The position numbers were made by a program, and so were the translations under genes. A DNA stretch of 64,000 nt from Micrasema longulum (taxonomy: Eukaryota; Arthropoda; Insecta; Trichoptera; Brachycentridae), in assembly GCA_022494885.1 (NCBI GenBank), contig JAGVSM010001287.1:1-64000 (forward strand). Reading direction: 5' to 3'. Below the pieces are notes generated by a model that had not been told where the DNA came from, searched no databases, and saw nothing but the letters and a program-made list of their open reading frames with translations. Of the stretch, positions 51,198-63,716 are shown in pieces. Position 1 is the stretch's first letter. Each line of letters opens with the position of its first letter.

Positions 51198-51480
51198 TTA
51201 AAGAGCCTGGCTACTGTGTGGAAGGCGAGAGTTTACATTTTGCTAAATCTCCCCCTCCAAGCCCAGATCCGCAAAGTATCGGGCTATTAGGTAGGGGGCA
51301 AGCTCTTTAACATCTTCAGGTTTAACCAGAGGTCCCCCGAGGATGAGGCTCCTTTTATGATATAAAGCTTCACATTCACATATAATGTGTATAGGTGTTT
51401 CCTCGTCTGCACTAAAGAACCTACATCCAGAAGTTTCGGAAAGGTTCGTTCTAGCAAGGTATTTGTTCAATTTATATTAA
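51198..51480 (-). pseudogene. LINE ORF end with CX..HX..C motif (ARYFADLGL family)
   Basis: The minus frame 51470-51243 reads ARTNLSETSGCRFFSADEET, PIHIICECEALYHKRS, then LVKPEDVKELAPYLIARYFA and DLGLEGEI. CR.F...EET..HI.CEC.AL...R is the cysteine/histidine cluster found after the RNase H domain in I- and Loner-type LINEs, and the domain normally ends shortly after. It serves as the uninterrupted reference for the nested locus at 21830-23085. Confidence 0.7.
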
Positions 51481-52705
51481 TGTAATATGCCCATTAAAAA
51501 TATTAGAATTTTCAATACTAAGACTTGCACCAATTAATTATATTATCTTGAAGATAATTTAGTCAAAATGTTAGAAAATTTCTAAATGAGTAGTGAAAGA
51601 GCAGAATTAAACCAAATAATTTTGATTATCTTAAAAAAAACATTATTTATATGGAATGGTGTGTACGGTGTACTTAGGGTTGCAAACTCTCCTGGGATTG
51701 CGGGATTCTACAGGAATTGTGATGGAAGGATGCTTGTATTTCTTTTCAAAATCAAAAAATTACAATTTGGCTTTGGCCACTTTCATGTTCAATTTATTAT
51801 CTTTAAATTATTGTAACAAATTTTAGTTCAATACTTAGTCTTTATCGAGATCCCAGATACCTAAGTTTGGTCTAAATTTGAAATGGCGTAATCTGCCGGT
51901 CTAAAAGTAATTATATTTTAGTTACATAAAACTTTTAAGCATATTTTTTAACAGAAATTCCTTTAAAATATATTGTTTTTATCTAATTTATGTTTTTTAA
52001 TTTTTTTTGCGCGATTAAAAAAAACATTCGTTTTAAAATGGCAAAATCGTATGATTTCATAATTTTACGTTCGTTTTACCAGACTTTTTTTGTATCTAGC
52101 TAAATTGCGAGATACCGCCATCTTACATAGATGATGATTAACATAAAAATAAAGGTTTCTTTTTTATAAAGTTTTTTTCAGCTAAAATGAAGAAAGATAC
52201 AATAGACATTTTGGAATTTATGTACCCCACAAATGAAGTTATGTTAACTTACCAAATGTGCATCAATAATATGTATCTTGGGATCAGGAAACTAGGAAAC
52301 TATGAGGGTAAGCGGTCAAAGGGGTTAGGGTTCAAATTGCTGAGTAAATCGAGTTAACCCGTCATCACATCTAAGGGCTTAATTGAATATTACCAGTGTT
52401 GACTGCTATGAAATAACACTGCATACTGCATAGGTAGATTGCTGTACCCAATTGCGAGATCGATTATTATCAAACCTGTGGGAATTTTGAAGATGGCTTG
52501 AAAAATATGGGCCAATATGAAATACTGGTGAAGTAAGTAACAGGATAACAGAATAGCAACAGGATTTTAAAAAAATGTTAGCTTGGGTTAGGTTAGGTTA
52601 AGTTATATATATAATTATATTTGTTATATCTATGAAAACATTTGAGTTAAGGATCAGATATCAGAAACATCAATTCGCATGACTCCAACGATGCAATATT
52701 ACTCG
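51481..52705. other. AT-rich spacer
   Basis: Nothing coding recognised. Three TTAGG units at about 52586-52600 (GGGTTAGGTTAGGTTAAG) recall the insect telomere repeat but are too few to mean much. Confidence 0.4.
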
Positions 52706-53518
52706 CATAGAATTAAGAATAGTCCAGAAGGAGCGTAGAATCATATTTGAATACATCGGACTGTGTCCAATAATAATTTCCCCACTATGCCCTACTTTCA
52801 CTGCGCGCATTCGTGAGGTCGTAGCCTAATGTTGCTTGATGGAAAAAAAAAAACATAACACAAATGTAAGGTAAAAAAAAGAAATCTGTTAATTTCTCTA
52901 AAATTTTATTGTGCACGCGGAAATATTGATTGACACAACAGAGTAGATAAGTAAATGGTCATTTAATAATAGTAATTGAATTAATAAACTTTAAACTTAA
53001 AATATAAAACAAATTTTATTTTACATAAAACGGATATTTTTATATCATGTAAAATAATGTTTGATGTTTTGAAGATAATGTCGGTCAAATGTCCACCACA
53101 GAGTTGTTTAATCCGAGATCCAATTTTCATTAATTCTCTCGTTAGATGAGCAAAGTAGGGTAAAAAATTTACTACCCTGGCAACACTAACGAAATTTCAA
53201 TTTTGTTTCTTCGACAATCTGACAGATGGAAAAATAATTCAATTTTTAAGTAATACATTTGTTACATTCACATGCATTTGCTAATTACACATGAAATGTG
53301 TTTGCATCCTGTTTCTTTAAGATCCTAGCAGTATTTCTACACTTTATAAGGACATAAAATGGCATAGTTGAATTCAAATCAGGAATTGCGTACTGAGAGA
53401 CGCCTACAATGAAACTAATGGGTCAAAACGTAAACCTACTTATTTATGAGTCGCCTTCTGTTGAGTCGCCTTCTGTTTGATGTGCGTATGCGGTTTCTGG
53501 ACTATTCTTAATTCTATG
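52706..53518. repeat. Interval bounded by a perfect 24-bp inverted repeat
   Basis: CATAGAATTAAGAATAGTCC then AGAA at 52706-52729, and its exact inverse at 53495-53518, 766 bases apart. A tandem pair of GAGTCGCCTTCTGT lies at 53448-53477. No coding frame between. Possibly a non-autonomous DNA element. Confidence 0.5.
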
Positions 53519-54884
53519 ATTACTCATTATTGAACTGTTAATTCTTTACTGATGGTAAGGTAAATATCTAAGGTAAACAGTAATTAAAATCTTAAATGGA
53601 AATTATAAAAATCCCATGAGAAGTAAATGCAAGGGTCAAAATACGCGAAAACGCCTTTCTTTCATGGTCCGTGCGCATGCGCAATCCAAGTAAAAATAGG
53701 TTAAATAATACTCTCATTGCATTAAAAACACTTTTGAGTAGTTACATTTTCACTGTAATTCAATCAACATTTGGGAATATTTTGAAACGCTGGGTCCATA
53801 TATATCTTGATACAAATTTATATTGGAGTTTTGACTCACGACCGGCGAGTAATTCTAACCGAAAATGAATTTATTTGTCGGTTCGGAGAAATATTTTAAG
53901 CTGGACGCACGTCGGTTTGAATTGCAAACATAAAAAAAAAAGGGTGGAATGCGGGACTGTGTAAGTAAATAAAATACCTAGCGTAGCGTCGCGTCGGCGC
54001 GGCGGCCGGGTTAGTTACAGACAAGCACTTGATACTGCAAAACTTCGTAAACAGATGTCGGACTTACAAGTGACTACATAATGTTTACACTGAATAAGTT
54101 GGCAGATCCCCGAGATAAGTAAGTTCGCGACTATGATAAAGTGATATGCCAGGGGCACAGCAAACTTTGAGGACTCAACAGCTAATTAGACCAGCAACAA
54201 GCATAAAAGGTAACAACGCTTCGCTGCTGAGAGCTTCGTGAAGAAAGTGTATCAAGGAAATTTAATCATTAAGAGTAAAATATTGCAAGCATAATTCATA
54301 GTCACTTTATATTTTTAGACCTTAAATTCTAGTCTTAGTGGTTAGATAAACCAGGATCTCAGGGATTTTAAGGAAATTGAAACAATTTATCAGGACATAA
54401 TCTAAAAATTCCTTGTTTACCTTGTAAGACAGTGAATTTACAAACGCCGTGGATACAGACAGGAGCGCAGAATTTACAAGAGGTCATTTATTCGGCGAAG
54501 TGTCGGTGCTTTGCTTTAATCCTCGGTACAAGAATATTTTTCACAGAAAATTGGCGCACTGCGAGATGTTTGAGGCGTTAACTAATCAGGTTTAAAGGTA
54601 AAAGCTTTATTAAGCTATTCAAAATAGAAAAGAGACTTATACGTTTTACAAACTCTCCAAACATGGCTGCGGTTATCGTAGATGTTCTTACGGGTACTTT
54701 CGATTTACGCTTATAATTTTTACTCCCGTTAAAGCACTATAAGACACTATAAAAAAATAACTCCTCGATATTTCTGTTCCCCTACCTTTCAAATCCAGAT
54801 TTTTCTTGTACTGTTTAGAGATTAGAGATTTAAGTGATTATGGTAATTCAAAACTGTTTGATATAAAAATATTTAAGTTTGTCC
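53519..54884. other. Spacer with a short CpG-rich patch
   Basis: 53975-54015 (TAGCGTAGCGTCGCGTCGGC, GCGGCGGCCGGG) is the only CpG-rich stretch here; it is about 40 bases, and no gene model follows. 54420-54560 is mildly less AT-rich. Confidence 0.3.
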
Positions 54885-55170
54885 AAATGTTTGTAGACAA
54901 AAGACTGGAGTTCACCCCCTCGGGAGTCATTAAGATTAACAAATTACAACAGGGATGGAGAATACCTTAGAAAAGGGAATATGGAAGTCTGGGCATTTAC
55001 AGGGCTTATGACCTGTCATTGGCTGGTTTAAGTAGCCACTTTACACACTGTAACATTCACCATTTTGCCTATGCTTGAACATACATATTTCTTCATTTCT
55101 TCCATTTGTTGATTTTAGTGAAGTTAAAGAGCTGAAACCTTTATTGTTGTGAAGAGATCCATCTTTGTAA
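54885..55170 (+). repeat. 390-bp family, long single copy (A orientation)
   Basis: GTTTGTCCAAATGTTTGTAG, ACTGGAGTTCACCCCCTCGG, ATTACAACAGGGATGGAGAA, GGGCATTTACAGGGCTTATG, ACCTGTCATTGGCTGGTTTA, CACTTTACACACTG, TTGAACATACATATTTCTTC and GTTAAAGAGCTGAAACCTTT in order. It is the best reference copy. It breaks off before the AGGCAACGCCTG block. Confidence 0.85.
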
Positions 55171-55314
55171 TTAGTTAAATGTTTAATATAATGTTCTTAT
55201 CCGAACAAATAAACTATAACTTCGTTTAAAATCAAGTCGAAATATTTGAAAATAATAATTTTGTCGAAACTTTTCGAGTTGATGGGTTGGTTATTTTTTA
55301 ATAACCTTATATTG

Positions 55315-56010
55315 TTTTTTTTTTTTATTGAAATAAACGGCACTTAGTGCCTTTTACATATTAGTTACAAATACAATTAAATAAACATACATGTAAGCAT
55401 AATTATAAGTAATACAGAGCATTTAAAACAATATTATTAATTTAGAAAGTCTAAGAAATATAAACTATATAAAAGAATAAAATATTACCAGTTATAGAAT
55501 TATCGATAAAAAAAGATAATTTGGTATTAGAAAAACTTTGAACCAGCTAAAAAATAACTAAGAAGACAATTTTGAATAACATTAAAAAATACATATATAT
55601 ATATGTATTATTATTGAAAACTAATATTTAGGTAAATAGTATATGTTTATGTATAAAAATATATAATGATGTAAAAAAATGATAAAGAGAAATATTTTTT
55701 ACTTTTAAATTAATTAAAAACGAATAATGAAACACTAATAAAGAAGTTTAAAACAATTTTTTAACAAAAGTAACAAAGAGTTACCTAGAACTATTACCAA
55801 TAAAATAAAGAAGAAGAGCCGTTCTATATGTAATAAATTTCATGTGAAATGAGTCACCAATGTCCTGGTACTTATTGCCTAGAGAGTGAAGTCTATTGAT
55901 GACTGCATTTTTACCATATGATGTCGAAGTATTGTTGCCACAGTATTGGTAGGTTTGCCGAGTTGTCCTTTTTGGTACATTAAAACTAATTAGTTTTGAT
56001 ATTGATGTGC
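55315..56010 (-). mobile_element. LINE C-terminus and 3' UTR (RTTR..YQYCGNN family), copy 2
   Basis: The minus strand at 56000-55800 encodes the same segment as 9383-9622 (RTTRQTYQYCGNNTSTSYGK, NAVINRLHSLGN). It is followed by about 450 bases of A/T-rich 3' UTR ending GGCACTAAGTGCCGTTTATT then an A-rich tail. This gives the full 3' end of the family. Confidence 0.7.
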
Positions 56011-57429
56011 AACATATTTATTCCCACGTTCATAAACAAAACAATTAAAATTTTACAATTTGCTCCAATTCCCATCATCAGAGGGTGAATACTGAGTAAC
56101 CTTAATTTATTCAACTCCCGGGACTATTTCACAAATGACAGATGCGACTTGAAAATATTATGTACATAAAACCATTGAAGGATTAGTTTATTTATATTAA
56201 TGTACTTCATAAAATACAAGTAAAATCATTGTACAGAGGGAAAACGATAATTTTATTTTTATACTAAATAATTGTAATAATTAGTTACCATGATTTTTTA
56301 AATTAATTTATTGTTTGTAATTTTAGTTATAATTGCTAAAATAGATGCTGTTTGGATGTTCATGTCAAAAATGCCCCCAAAATTGAAATCCATATCCATA
56401 GTAACGTTACAAAAAATTCTGAACGGAAAAAATTAATAATTTTGAAATATAAAATACTACGTCGCCATAGACTAAAGGAGCGTCGTATTTTTTGCATAGC
56501 GATAGTTGGAGAACCGGGAATCGATATGGGATAATTTTTATCCCGAACAAATATATTATTCCATCAGGGAAATTATTATTGTTTAAGGACAAAACTAATT
56601 ATTCAACTAATTTCTCCCTAATACCCCACGCGAGCGAAGCCGCGGATAAGTAAAGCGTTGGGCAATGTTTTGACGATGTTGGCAGGAGGCACCCGGGAGA
56701 TCAAAATATACGAAGAGATAACAAACGAGATTAAATACATACAAATAAATACTATGTGCTACGCTCTACCCAAACGTTCCTCATAATAGGTCATTAGTGA
56801 GATCCAGCATAAATTGGGGCGGAGCAACCAGGGAATAGAGGATTCTATAACCCGGACGTAAGCTGCTCTCCTGGTAGCAAGAACAGCTGATTAGACAGCA
56901 ATTAATTCAAATGCATTGTTTAGATTACGCTTTGGGGCGCACTAATTAACTAAGTCTATAAACGCAGTATTAATGCAATGAAAATAGTGTGGGTGTTTAT
57001 CAAAATAAAAATAAACATTAAGATATTTTTTCGGAATAAGGTTTTGAATTTTACCGTATGTTTAAACGTTATCATACATAACACTATTTAACTTTACATA
57101 TTTTTAAAGTAAGTTTTAAAAGCATTACAATTTTTTATATTTGTTACCAAGCCTTTCCTTTGCCCTCTTTCCTATAAATATTCATGATTTTTTTTATTAC
57201 GCACCCATACATACATTCACACGTGCACATACACCCATTCACCGATGCACGTACACACATTCACATACGCACATACGCGCATACACATACATGAACACAG
57301 ACGTTGGACATACACAATAGGAAATATAACTTTTTTTACAAATACGTATTAATAAGGGTCTATGAAATAATGTAGTGTAAAGATAAAAAAATGAACTGAT
57401 TAATAGCGTAAAAAATATGTTTTGATTTT
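56011..57429. other. Spacer with a CA-rich tract
   Basis: 57205-57315 is a tract of alternating CACATAC/CACATTCAC words (ACACACATTCACATACGCAC), which could adopt non-B structure. 56625-56650 holds CACGCGAGCGAAGCCGCGGA, a phrase frequent in insect repeats. The frame 56352-56534 is unassigned. Confidence 0.4.
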
Positions 57430-57720
57430 TTTTTTATTTCGTGAAAACGCCTAATTGTATTGACCACGCCCCTAATACGTCACGTTTCGTTTAAATACTG
57501 ACCGTCGCGTCGTTTGCGACCGTTTGAATAGACCGTTACAAATATTGATGTCACGATTGTCAAGGCCCATCATGTCGCGTTTTTGAAAGAGCGTACTTTT
57601 AGAGTATTTTGTTTTAAAAATTGAGAATTAAATTTTTTTTTCACAACAAACATATTGATTTTTAAAAAACAATCAATTTTTCTCAATCCATTTTGGTTAT
57701 ATATAGTAAACTATTTACGA
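57430..57720 (+). repeat. Dispersed repeat X, copy 3
   Basis: GACCACGCCCCTAATACGTC, GTCACGATTGTCAAGGCCCA, TCATGTCGCGTTTTTG, AACATATTGATTTTTAAA in order. It has an extra CpG-rich segment (GACCGTCGCGTCGTTTGCGA). Confidence 0.65.
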
Positions 57721-60285
57721 AAACGATGGGGTTACCCGAGTGGTTTTGGTAAAGACCAAATCTGGAGTTTTTAAAATACCAATAGATTAATTGTGTCCTC
57801 TTCCATAACATAAGTATTATTGACCTATTCTAGTATAGTTTACATTTATTTCGTTTAGGTTTTTATTATTATATTTTTATTCTGTCTTGCGCAATAAGGT
57901 TGTTTGGCCTAAGATAACATAATTTATTTTTCATTTTTAAATTAAAAGGCGTTCCTTTCAAGGCCGGGGTAATGGTTAGGCTACATTTACTATACGTGTG
58001 TACCGCACATTTGCTAGGTTGAGGCGTTAAAATTTGTTTGCTACCTACTGAGCCCTGGTTAAGGTGTTGCAGGTTCTACCGTAAGTACCAACATTGTCCC
58101 GGCTTTATAATAACAACTGAACTGTCATAGTGTGTGCATGTGCTTTTGATGTTCTCACCGCAATCACGAATAATTTTTTATGCGATCAATAATCCATTTA
58201 ATCAACTGTGTCGTGTAATTGCAAATAATAATCAAAAAACACCTCAAATGCCTGTCTAGTGTTTACAGGATCTGATCTGACTCTGACTCTCACTCTGAGT
58301 GCTGCGAGAGAAGTTAAAAACAATAAGGAGCCAGAACCCCAGTACAAGGTAGGTAATTGCATTCATTGTATTAGGGTTCGGTGGCAAAGTAAATAAAGAT
58401 AACGCATTTCGCAAACTAGACCATTTCGAGCGTTCATTTGCCAACTGGCACGTGGCGAGATCACATTTTACATATTTCAATCAGTATTTTGTGATATGTG
58501 ATGTAAAATAAATATGTAAACTCTCTCTTTCTACAGTATGTATTATAAGATTAACTGGGTATTTTTTGTAATTGGATCTGTTTTGTAAACATGTTTCTAA
58601 TTATTTTTGAGCAATATTTGTAAAAATCTCTATTAAAATAGTTAAAAAATCTGTACAATATGCATAAAACAAAATTTTAAAAAACGTACAGAAATGAAAA
58701 ATTTTGTAAAAAATACTTTTTGCTTGAATTTTTAATTCACTGCTTTCGAATCAAGTTTCCTCTGGATCCCGTCGTAAAATAGTCGGATATTGCTAGCACG
58801 TTGGCTGGCTGGTTGTAAAATACCTATACAGAGTACGCAGGAAACTATAAAACACTTCGGCCGAACACAATGATGCCTTACGTATGGGGCGCCACCTTGC
58901 TTTTATGATATCCCGGTATGAAATATTTTTATAGCGTTGTCGTCTAATACCCGAGTAAACAAACTAGTTTCGCAAAGAACAAAAGCAAACTGTGAAATTA
59001 TAAAATTTACATAATGTAACGAGAAAACCACAAATTTTATTCGTGAAGTTTAAATTTATGAAATACCTTGACGAAGAATTTACAAGCTGCGCGGGAGAAA
59101 TGTCTTTATCCTTTTTGAAGCCGTAAAGCATTCCGAAACAAGCTCACACATAGCAAGCGCACACATCGTACACGTTCATACGTACGTAAAAGTATTATAA
59201 TATAGAATACGCCGGGGTAACTAGTTTTAAGTGCTACTCATCTTAGCTTCTCTTCTCATTTATGAATAGCTTTTTGAAGTAGGATCAAATGTAAAATGCC
59301 ACTTACTGCCATGAGCACGGCAAGTCTGTTATCCCTGCTGGAATATGTAGCAGTTTGAGCTAATGGCTTTTCTGGTCGTAGGAAAGCGTGTAATACTGCT
59401 CGAGTCTTTTACGAAGAATAAAACCAGTCAGAGTTGGAGATAAAAAAGAATGTACTCGAAGACAAGAGACCTTAATTTCCATTTAAACCATTTCATTTAT
59501 ACCCTAATAACCGCAAAAACTGATATACCAGGAGATCCTTCTCACATCTCAAAAAAACTGCATCATAAGTTATCAAATTCGAGTGAATACAGAATGTCTG
59601 TTGTACACAGACAACGCGTTAACGAACTATTTAAAACAATCTACGATATTTAGGGACTTACTTATACATCGGGTATAAAGTTAAGCTTGAGAATAGTGAA
59701 AGGATAATGATGGTATAGCAAAAAATATTACTAATAAACCTCGCATAGAGTTAAATTCGGTTTAAATCTGAGATAGCGACCATAGACACTTACACCAGCA
59801 CATTATGTGGTAACGCAAGAATAAGCACGCGATCTGTAAAAAGTCATATTTTTAGGTAATCAAAACGGATATTTTATCAGTCCTACACTAATATACTAGG
59901 AAATTGTCAATATATTTGGTACGTAAAGTTTGATTACCTAATAAAATAATCATACACTCAAATTTGAGAACACGTCAAATAAAGTCAACGAACCACAACC
60001 GGGGTAACAGAAATATTCAGGGGTGGGTAATACGAGATTTGTGTCTGGGAGGGAAGTCATTAGCTGTGAATTATTCCCGGTTTAAGATGAAGCCTAGATT
60101 AGATACCCTTGTTTTCACCCGTCTAATCTCGAGAAATTCGGAAAAGAATGAAAAATATTCGTAAACCAGTGGCTGCAAAGCAGAGTTATACTTGATAATC
60201 ATACCGAAGGCTACAATACAGATTAAGTCACAAAATAACGTATTTATACTTTAAGAACCAATAACAAATAATTAAACAAATTTAA
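57721..60285. other. Spacer, nothing recognised
   Basis: Short frames at 58256-58480 (minus), 59450-59653 and 59964-60164 (plus) carry no motif I know. No repeat in the window matches this stretch clearly. Confidence 0.35.
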
Positions 60286-60840
60286 GATAAGGTAATATAG
60301 AAGTCAAGGCATCTACAGGGCTTATGAACTGTCGATGGCTGTTTTAAGTGGCCACTTTACAGACTGTGTAACATTTACCATTCTGTCCATATTTGAACAT
60401 CTATATTCCTTCAATTCTTTCATCTGTTGATATTTGTGAAGTTAAAGAGCTGAAACTTTTATTCATGCGAGTGAGATTCATCTAATTGAATTCTTTCACC
60501 CATATACTGGGCAACGCCTGAAAATGTTATTTTTTCTATTTCTATACTTCTTCATGGACCAGGTGGATTTATTAACAATATTTTGAGTTTGTCCAAATTT
60601 TTGTAGAAAAAAACTGGATTCAACTTCCTGGGGAGCTGTTTATATTAACATATTACAACAGAGATGAAAAACATTTAGGAGAAGGTAATATAGAAGTCAA
60701 GGCATCTACAGGAACTAGACTTTTATATTACCTTCTCTTAAATGTTGTTCATCTCTGTTGTAATATGTTAATATAAACAGCTCCCCGGGAAGTTGAATCC
60801 AGTCCTTGTCTAAAAAAATTTGGACAAACACAAATTATTG
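60286..60840 (+). repeat. 390-bp family, tandem-plus-foldback copy
   Basis: 60286-60590 is the second part of an A unit (GAAGTCAAGGCATCTACAGG ... CTGGGCAACGCCTGAAAATG ... CATGGACCAGG). It runs directly into a new A unit at 60591 (GTTTGTCCAAATTTTTGTAG). Near 60710 the sequence turns back as B (TTTTATATTACCTTCTCTTA ... TTTGGACAAACAC) up to 60836. Confidence 0.85.
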
Positions 60841-60955
60841 TTAATCAAACAAATCATCACGCCATTATATGGCAATTTCTTACGGCCTTTAAAATTAAAA
60901 AAATATGTAAGAGTTTATCGATTTATAAAAACTTAGATCTATAAAACGAGTGGTC
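60841..60955. other. AT-rich spacer
   Basis: Nothing recognised. Confidence 0.35.
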
Positions 60956-61185
60956 ACAGGGAGACATCTAGATTTAAATTTGTTGCACAGAGAGGGAAAA
61001 CACATTGATAGGAGAATATAGAAGTCTAGGCATTTACGGGGCTTATGACCTGTCATTGACTGGTTAACTTTACACACTGTGTAACATTCACCATTCTTCC
61101 CATGTTTAAATACCCACATTTCCTCGACTCTTTCATCAGTGGACTTTTGTGAAGTGAAAAGAGCAGAAACCTTTATCATTGACGC
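60956..61185 (+). repeat. 390-bp family, subfamily 2 copy (A orientation)
   Basis: AAATTTGTTGCACAGAGAGG, GAAGTCTAGGCATTTACGGG, GACCTGTCATTGACTGGTTA, CACACTGTGTAACATTCACC. The minus strand is open from 61179 to 60895 and encodes STDERVEEMWVFKHGKNGEC then YTVCKV, paralleling the frame at 5682-5936. Confidence 0.75.
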
Positions 61186-61330
61186 TGGATTGTTTAGGTT
61201 TGAGAAGTGAATACAAAATGCGATTTTATATTTATATTGATATGTTAATTTTGTACATTTAATTTTGATGGATTACATTGCTGGTTTTGTTTCGATGCAT
61301 ATTTTATGATTTATTCAAATATTGAATATA

Positions 61331-62305
61331 AGTAGGTACTTGTTTATGGTTCAATTCCAAAACATAAAATAAATATTTTTTCAAATATGGCATTCTTTTT
61401 GCAAACGTCAAACTTCGGTCTTCTCACCAACAGAGGAGTGTACTTATGTAGGAATACGATTTTTATAAATTTATTAAATTGAATATTATTTTAGTATTAC
61501 CTAAATCCAGTAAAATGAAATAAATGGGTAGAAATTGTAAGAAATTTAAGGAAAGAATCTGATTGAGATATACAAAAAACAAATGCTGTTTGTAAACATT
61601 AAAAAACAAAAAAAAATGTACAGAAAAAAAAACAACATCTTTCCCTTTTTTGTAAATGCATTCTCTTCGAATGCAGCCCTGGTCGATCAATGAATAAAAC
61701 GTTTATGCTACTTACTTCTTTTTTACATTTCAGAATGAATATTTTAATATCTACGAACACGCACTGCGCAAAGACCTATATTTCTCTGAAAACCGCACGT
61801 AAATCGGTTAAGCCGTTAAGGAGGATTTCAGTGTTATCACAAGTACAGAGGAATTACCTATATATATTATTGTTTGGCTTTATAAATATGCTTACATTGT
61901 ACTTTTTGAAATTGTCTTGTTGATAGTATATCTTATAAATCAACTTAGATTTTAAGTATAAGATCGTTTAAGTATATTTTTCTGTAAAAGTGTGTTTTAA
62001 ATAAATCTGTCTAACGAATATTATAATATCTACGAACACGCACTGCGCAAAGACCTATATTTCTCTGAAAACCGCACGTAAATCGGTTAAGCCGTTAAGG
62101 AGGATTTCAGTGTTATCACAAGTACAGAGGAATTACCTATATATATTATTGTTTGGCTTTATAAATATGCTTACATTGTACTTTTTGAAATTGTCTTGTT
62201 GGTAAATGTATATCTTATAAATCAACTTAGATTTTAAGTATAAGATTGATTAAGTATATTTTTCTGTAAAAGTGTGTTTTAAATAAATCTGTCTAACTAT
62301 GAATA
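61331..62305 (+). repeat. Dispersed repeat Z, copy 2, with 279-bp tandem duplication
   Basis: 61331-61745 matches the interior of 35150-35560. The 3' part (61740-62018: AATATCTACGAACACGCACT, AAACCGCACGTAAATCGGTT, AAGCCGTTAAGGAGGATTTC) is repeated immediately at 62019-62305 with only a few differences. Confidence 0.85.
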
Positions 62306-62385
62306 GTACTTTACTTGCGGCCCGCCGTTTTTTTGTAATTTCTAATGCGGCCCTTCGTTCGACGAGTTTGCCCAGGCCTGATTTT
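62306..62385 (-). mobile_element. hAT-like terminus, solitary
   Basis: The inverse starts CAGGCCTGGGCAAACTCGTC, then GGGCCGCATTAGAAATTAC and GGCGGGCCGCAAG. CAGG..TGGGCAA.C....GGCCCGC is the form of many animal hAT ends. No partner end was found. Confidence 0.4.
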
Positions 62386-62814
62386 CATGGAAACTTCTGG
62401 TGGATTCCAAATGAGCTTGTTAAAAAAACAATCGTTTCGTGAAATTTAAATGAAGATAAGAATTGCGGCTAAAGTGAAAAACTCCAGTTAGAGTGATTGA
62501 CATTCATTTAAAAAATAGCCAGACTTTCACAAAAGAAACGACCAGAAAAATTTAATAAAAACAGCGCTATTTCGCGATACAAAAAGGTAACAAGACATTG
62601 AGCAGTAAAGAAAAAATTCGGAAAGGGAAAACAAAGAAAATTATCAATATTTGCAATAAATAACCACACATTCACAAAAATATTTATTTTTTTACTTTTA
62701 TATAATGGGCATTTTTAAGGACATATTTATGCATAGAAAATTATTATAAAGGAGTAGAAGGACACAATGGTATATAGCAAACTTGGTGGGAGTGGAAGCG
62801 GGAGAGAGGTGTTT
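62386..62814. other. AT-rich spacer
   Basis: Possibly the 3' UTR of the LINE to the right; nothing else recognised. Confidence 0.35.
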
Positions 62815-63090
62815 ATAATTGAATTTGATTCAGTGATCGTTTGAAAGAAGACAACTTGTTATCAAAGAAATCTAGACTGGTATGTTTGTTGGCAGACCTA
62901 AGAATTCTGGGCATAGGGGAATGAAAACCCTAGTTAGTTCTATGGTTATCAATATGAAAGAGTTTGTTTTGTCTGAGGTTTCTAGTTGGGATATTTAATT
63001 TTATTTTATTGAGCTCAGTAGTTCAGGCGCATCAAAGAGTGAGTTGAGAATTTTAAATAGGACTAGAAGGTCGGATTTATTTTGACGGTC
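62815..63090 (-). pseudogene. CR1-like LINE C-terminus, related to 22250-22965
   Basis: The minus strand reads LVLFKILNSLFDAPELLSSI, KLNIPTRNLRQNKLFHIDNH, RTN, stop, GFHSPMPRILRSANK and LDFFDNKLSSFKRSLNQ. Each block has a counterpart in the 179-residue frame at 22385-22924 (YMFGILNGKIDVPSLL, FNIPTRSLRNNEILFIDQHR, LNSPMTRL, LDSFGLSLQRFKRALNK). One stop and small shifts. Confidence 0.75.
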
Positions 63091-63635
63091 TTAAAGAGAA
63101 GATATATTTAAGCTTACTTCTAAGGTTTCTTTAATAGACATATATTCGAGTATATAAATATACAAAAAAAGCAAAACAAATACCTGTTACTTAAATGATT
63201 AAACACGGGAATCCACGTTTTGCTGATATGATTTTTTATTTTTTTTAAATATTTGAAATTGATTTACTAACCCCTACGGATTATAACATTCATTTTACAA
63301 AAATAATATCAATATAATAATAAAACAAAATATTATCTTAAGTGAATGTATTTAGTTTTATATAAATTATCCATACACTGTATAATATTCACCAGTCTGA
63401 AGATGCCTTGGAGGGTGAAAGCCCTAATTGGTCAAATAAATAAGTGGAAGTGTACCAAGTATTTTTAAATGATTAACTTATATGTAAATATAAGTTATTA
63501 CAATGGAATTCCATCAAGAATTGTCAATAAATAATTTAAATTTAAAAAAAACATCAAATATAACTGTGTGACGTCACGCGCGGAGTAATAAAACTTTATA
63601 AATGCATGCACCAATGTCTCGATAGAGTTGCACTG
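63091..63635. other. AT-rich spacer
   Basis: Nothing recognised. Confidence 0.4.
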
Positions 63636-63637
63636 TA

Positions 63638-63716
63638 AACTCAAGACAAGATCAGGACTTTTTGGTGGTAAGTCTTTCTAGATTTAAACAATTAGACCAG
63701 ATCTTGTCTTGAGATA
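63638..63716 (-). mobile_element. LINE 3' scrap with terminal hairpin
   Basis: CTCAAGACAAGATC at 63640-63653 pairs with GATCTTGTCTTGAG at 63700-63713. The minus strand starts with the same SR.DL codons as the end of the LINE at 22385, where a similar pair (22369-22386 and 22432-22449) exists. Confidence 0.5.

Noticed and set aside
52586..52602. Insect telomere repeat TTAGG
   Set aside because: Only about three units in an AT-rich spacer; no telomeric context.
58256..58480. 74-residue minus-strand frame with a hydrophobic segment
   Set aside because: No motif, no composition shift, and no supporting start or splice context; treated as chance.
61140..61165. Hammerhead core CTGATGA inside the 390-bp family
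   Set aside because: Seen in a single copy only; other copies read CAGATGA there and the GAAA partner stem is absent.
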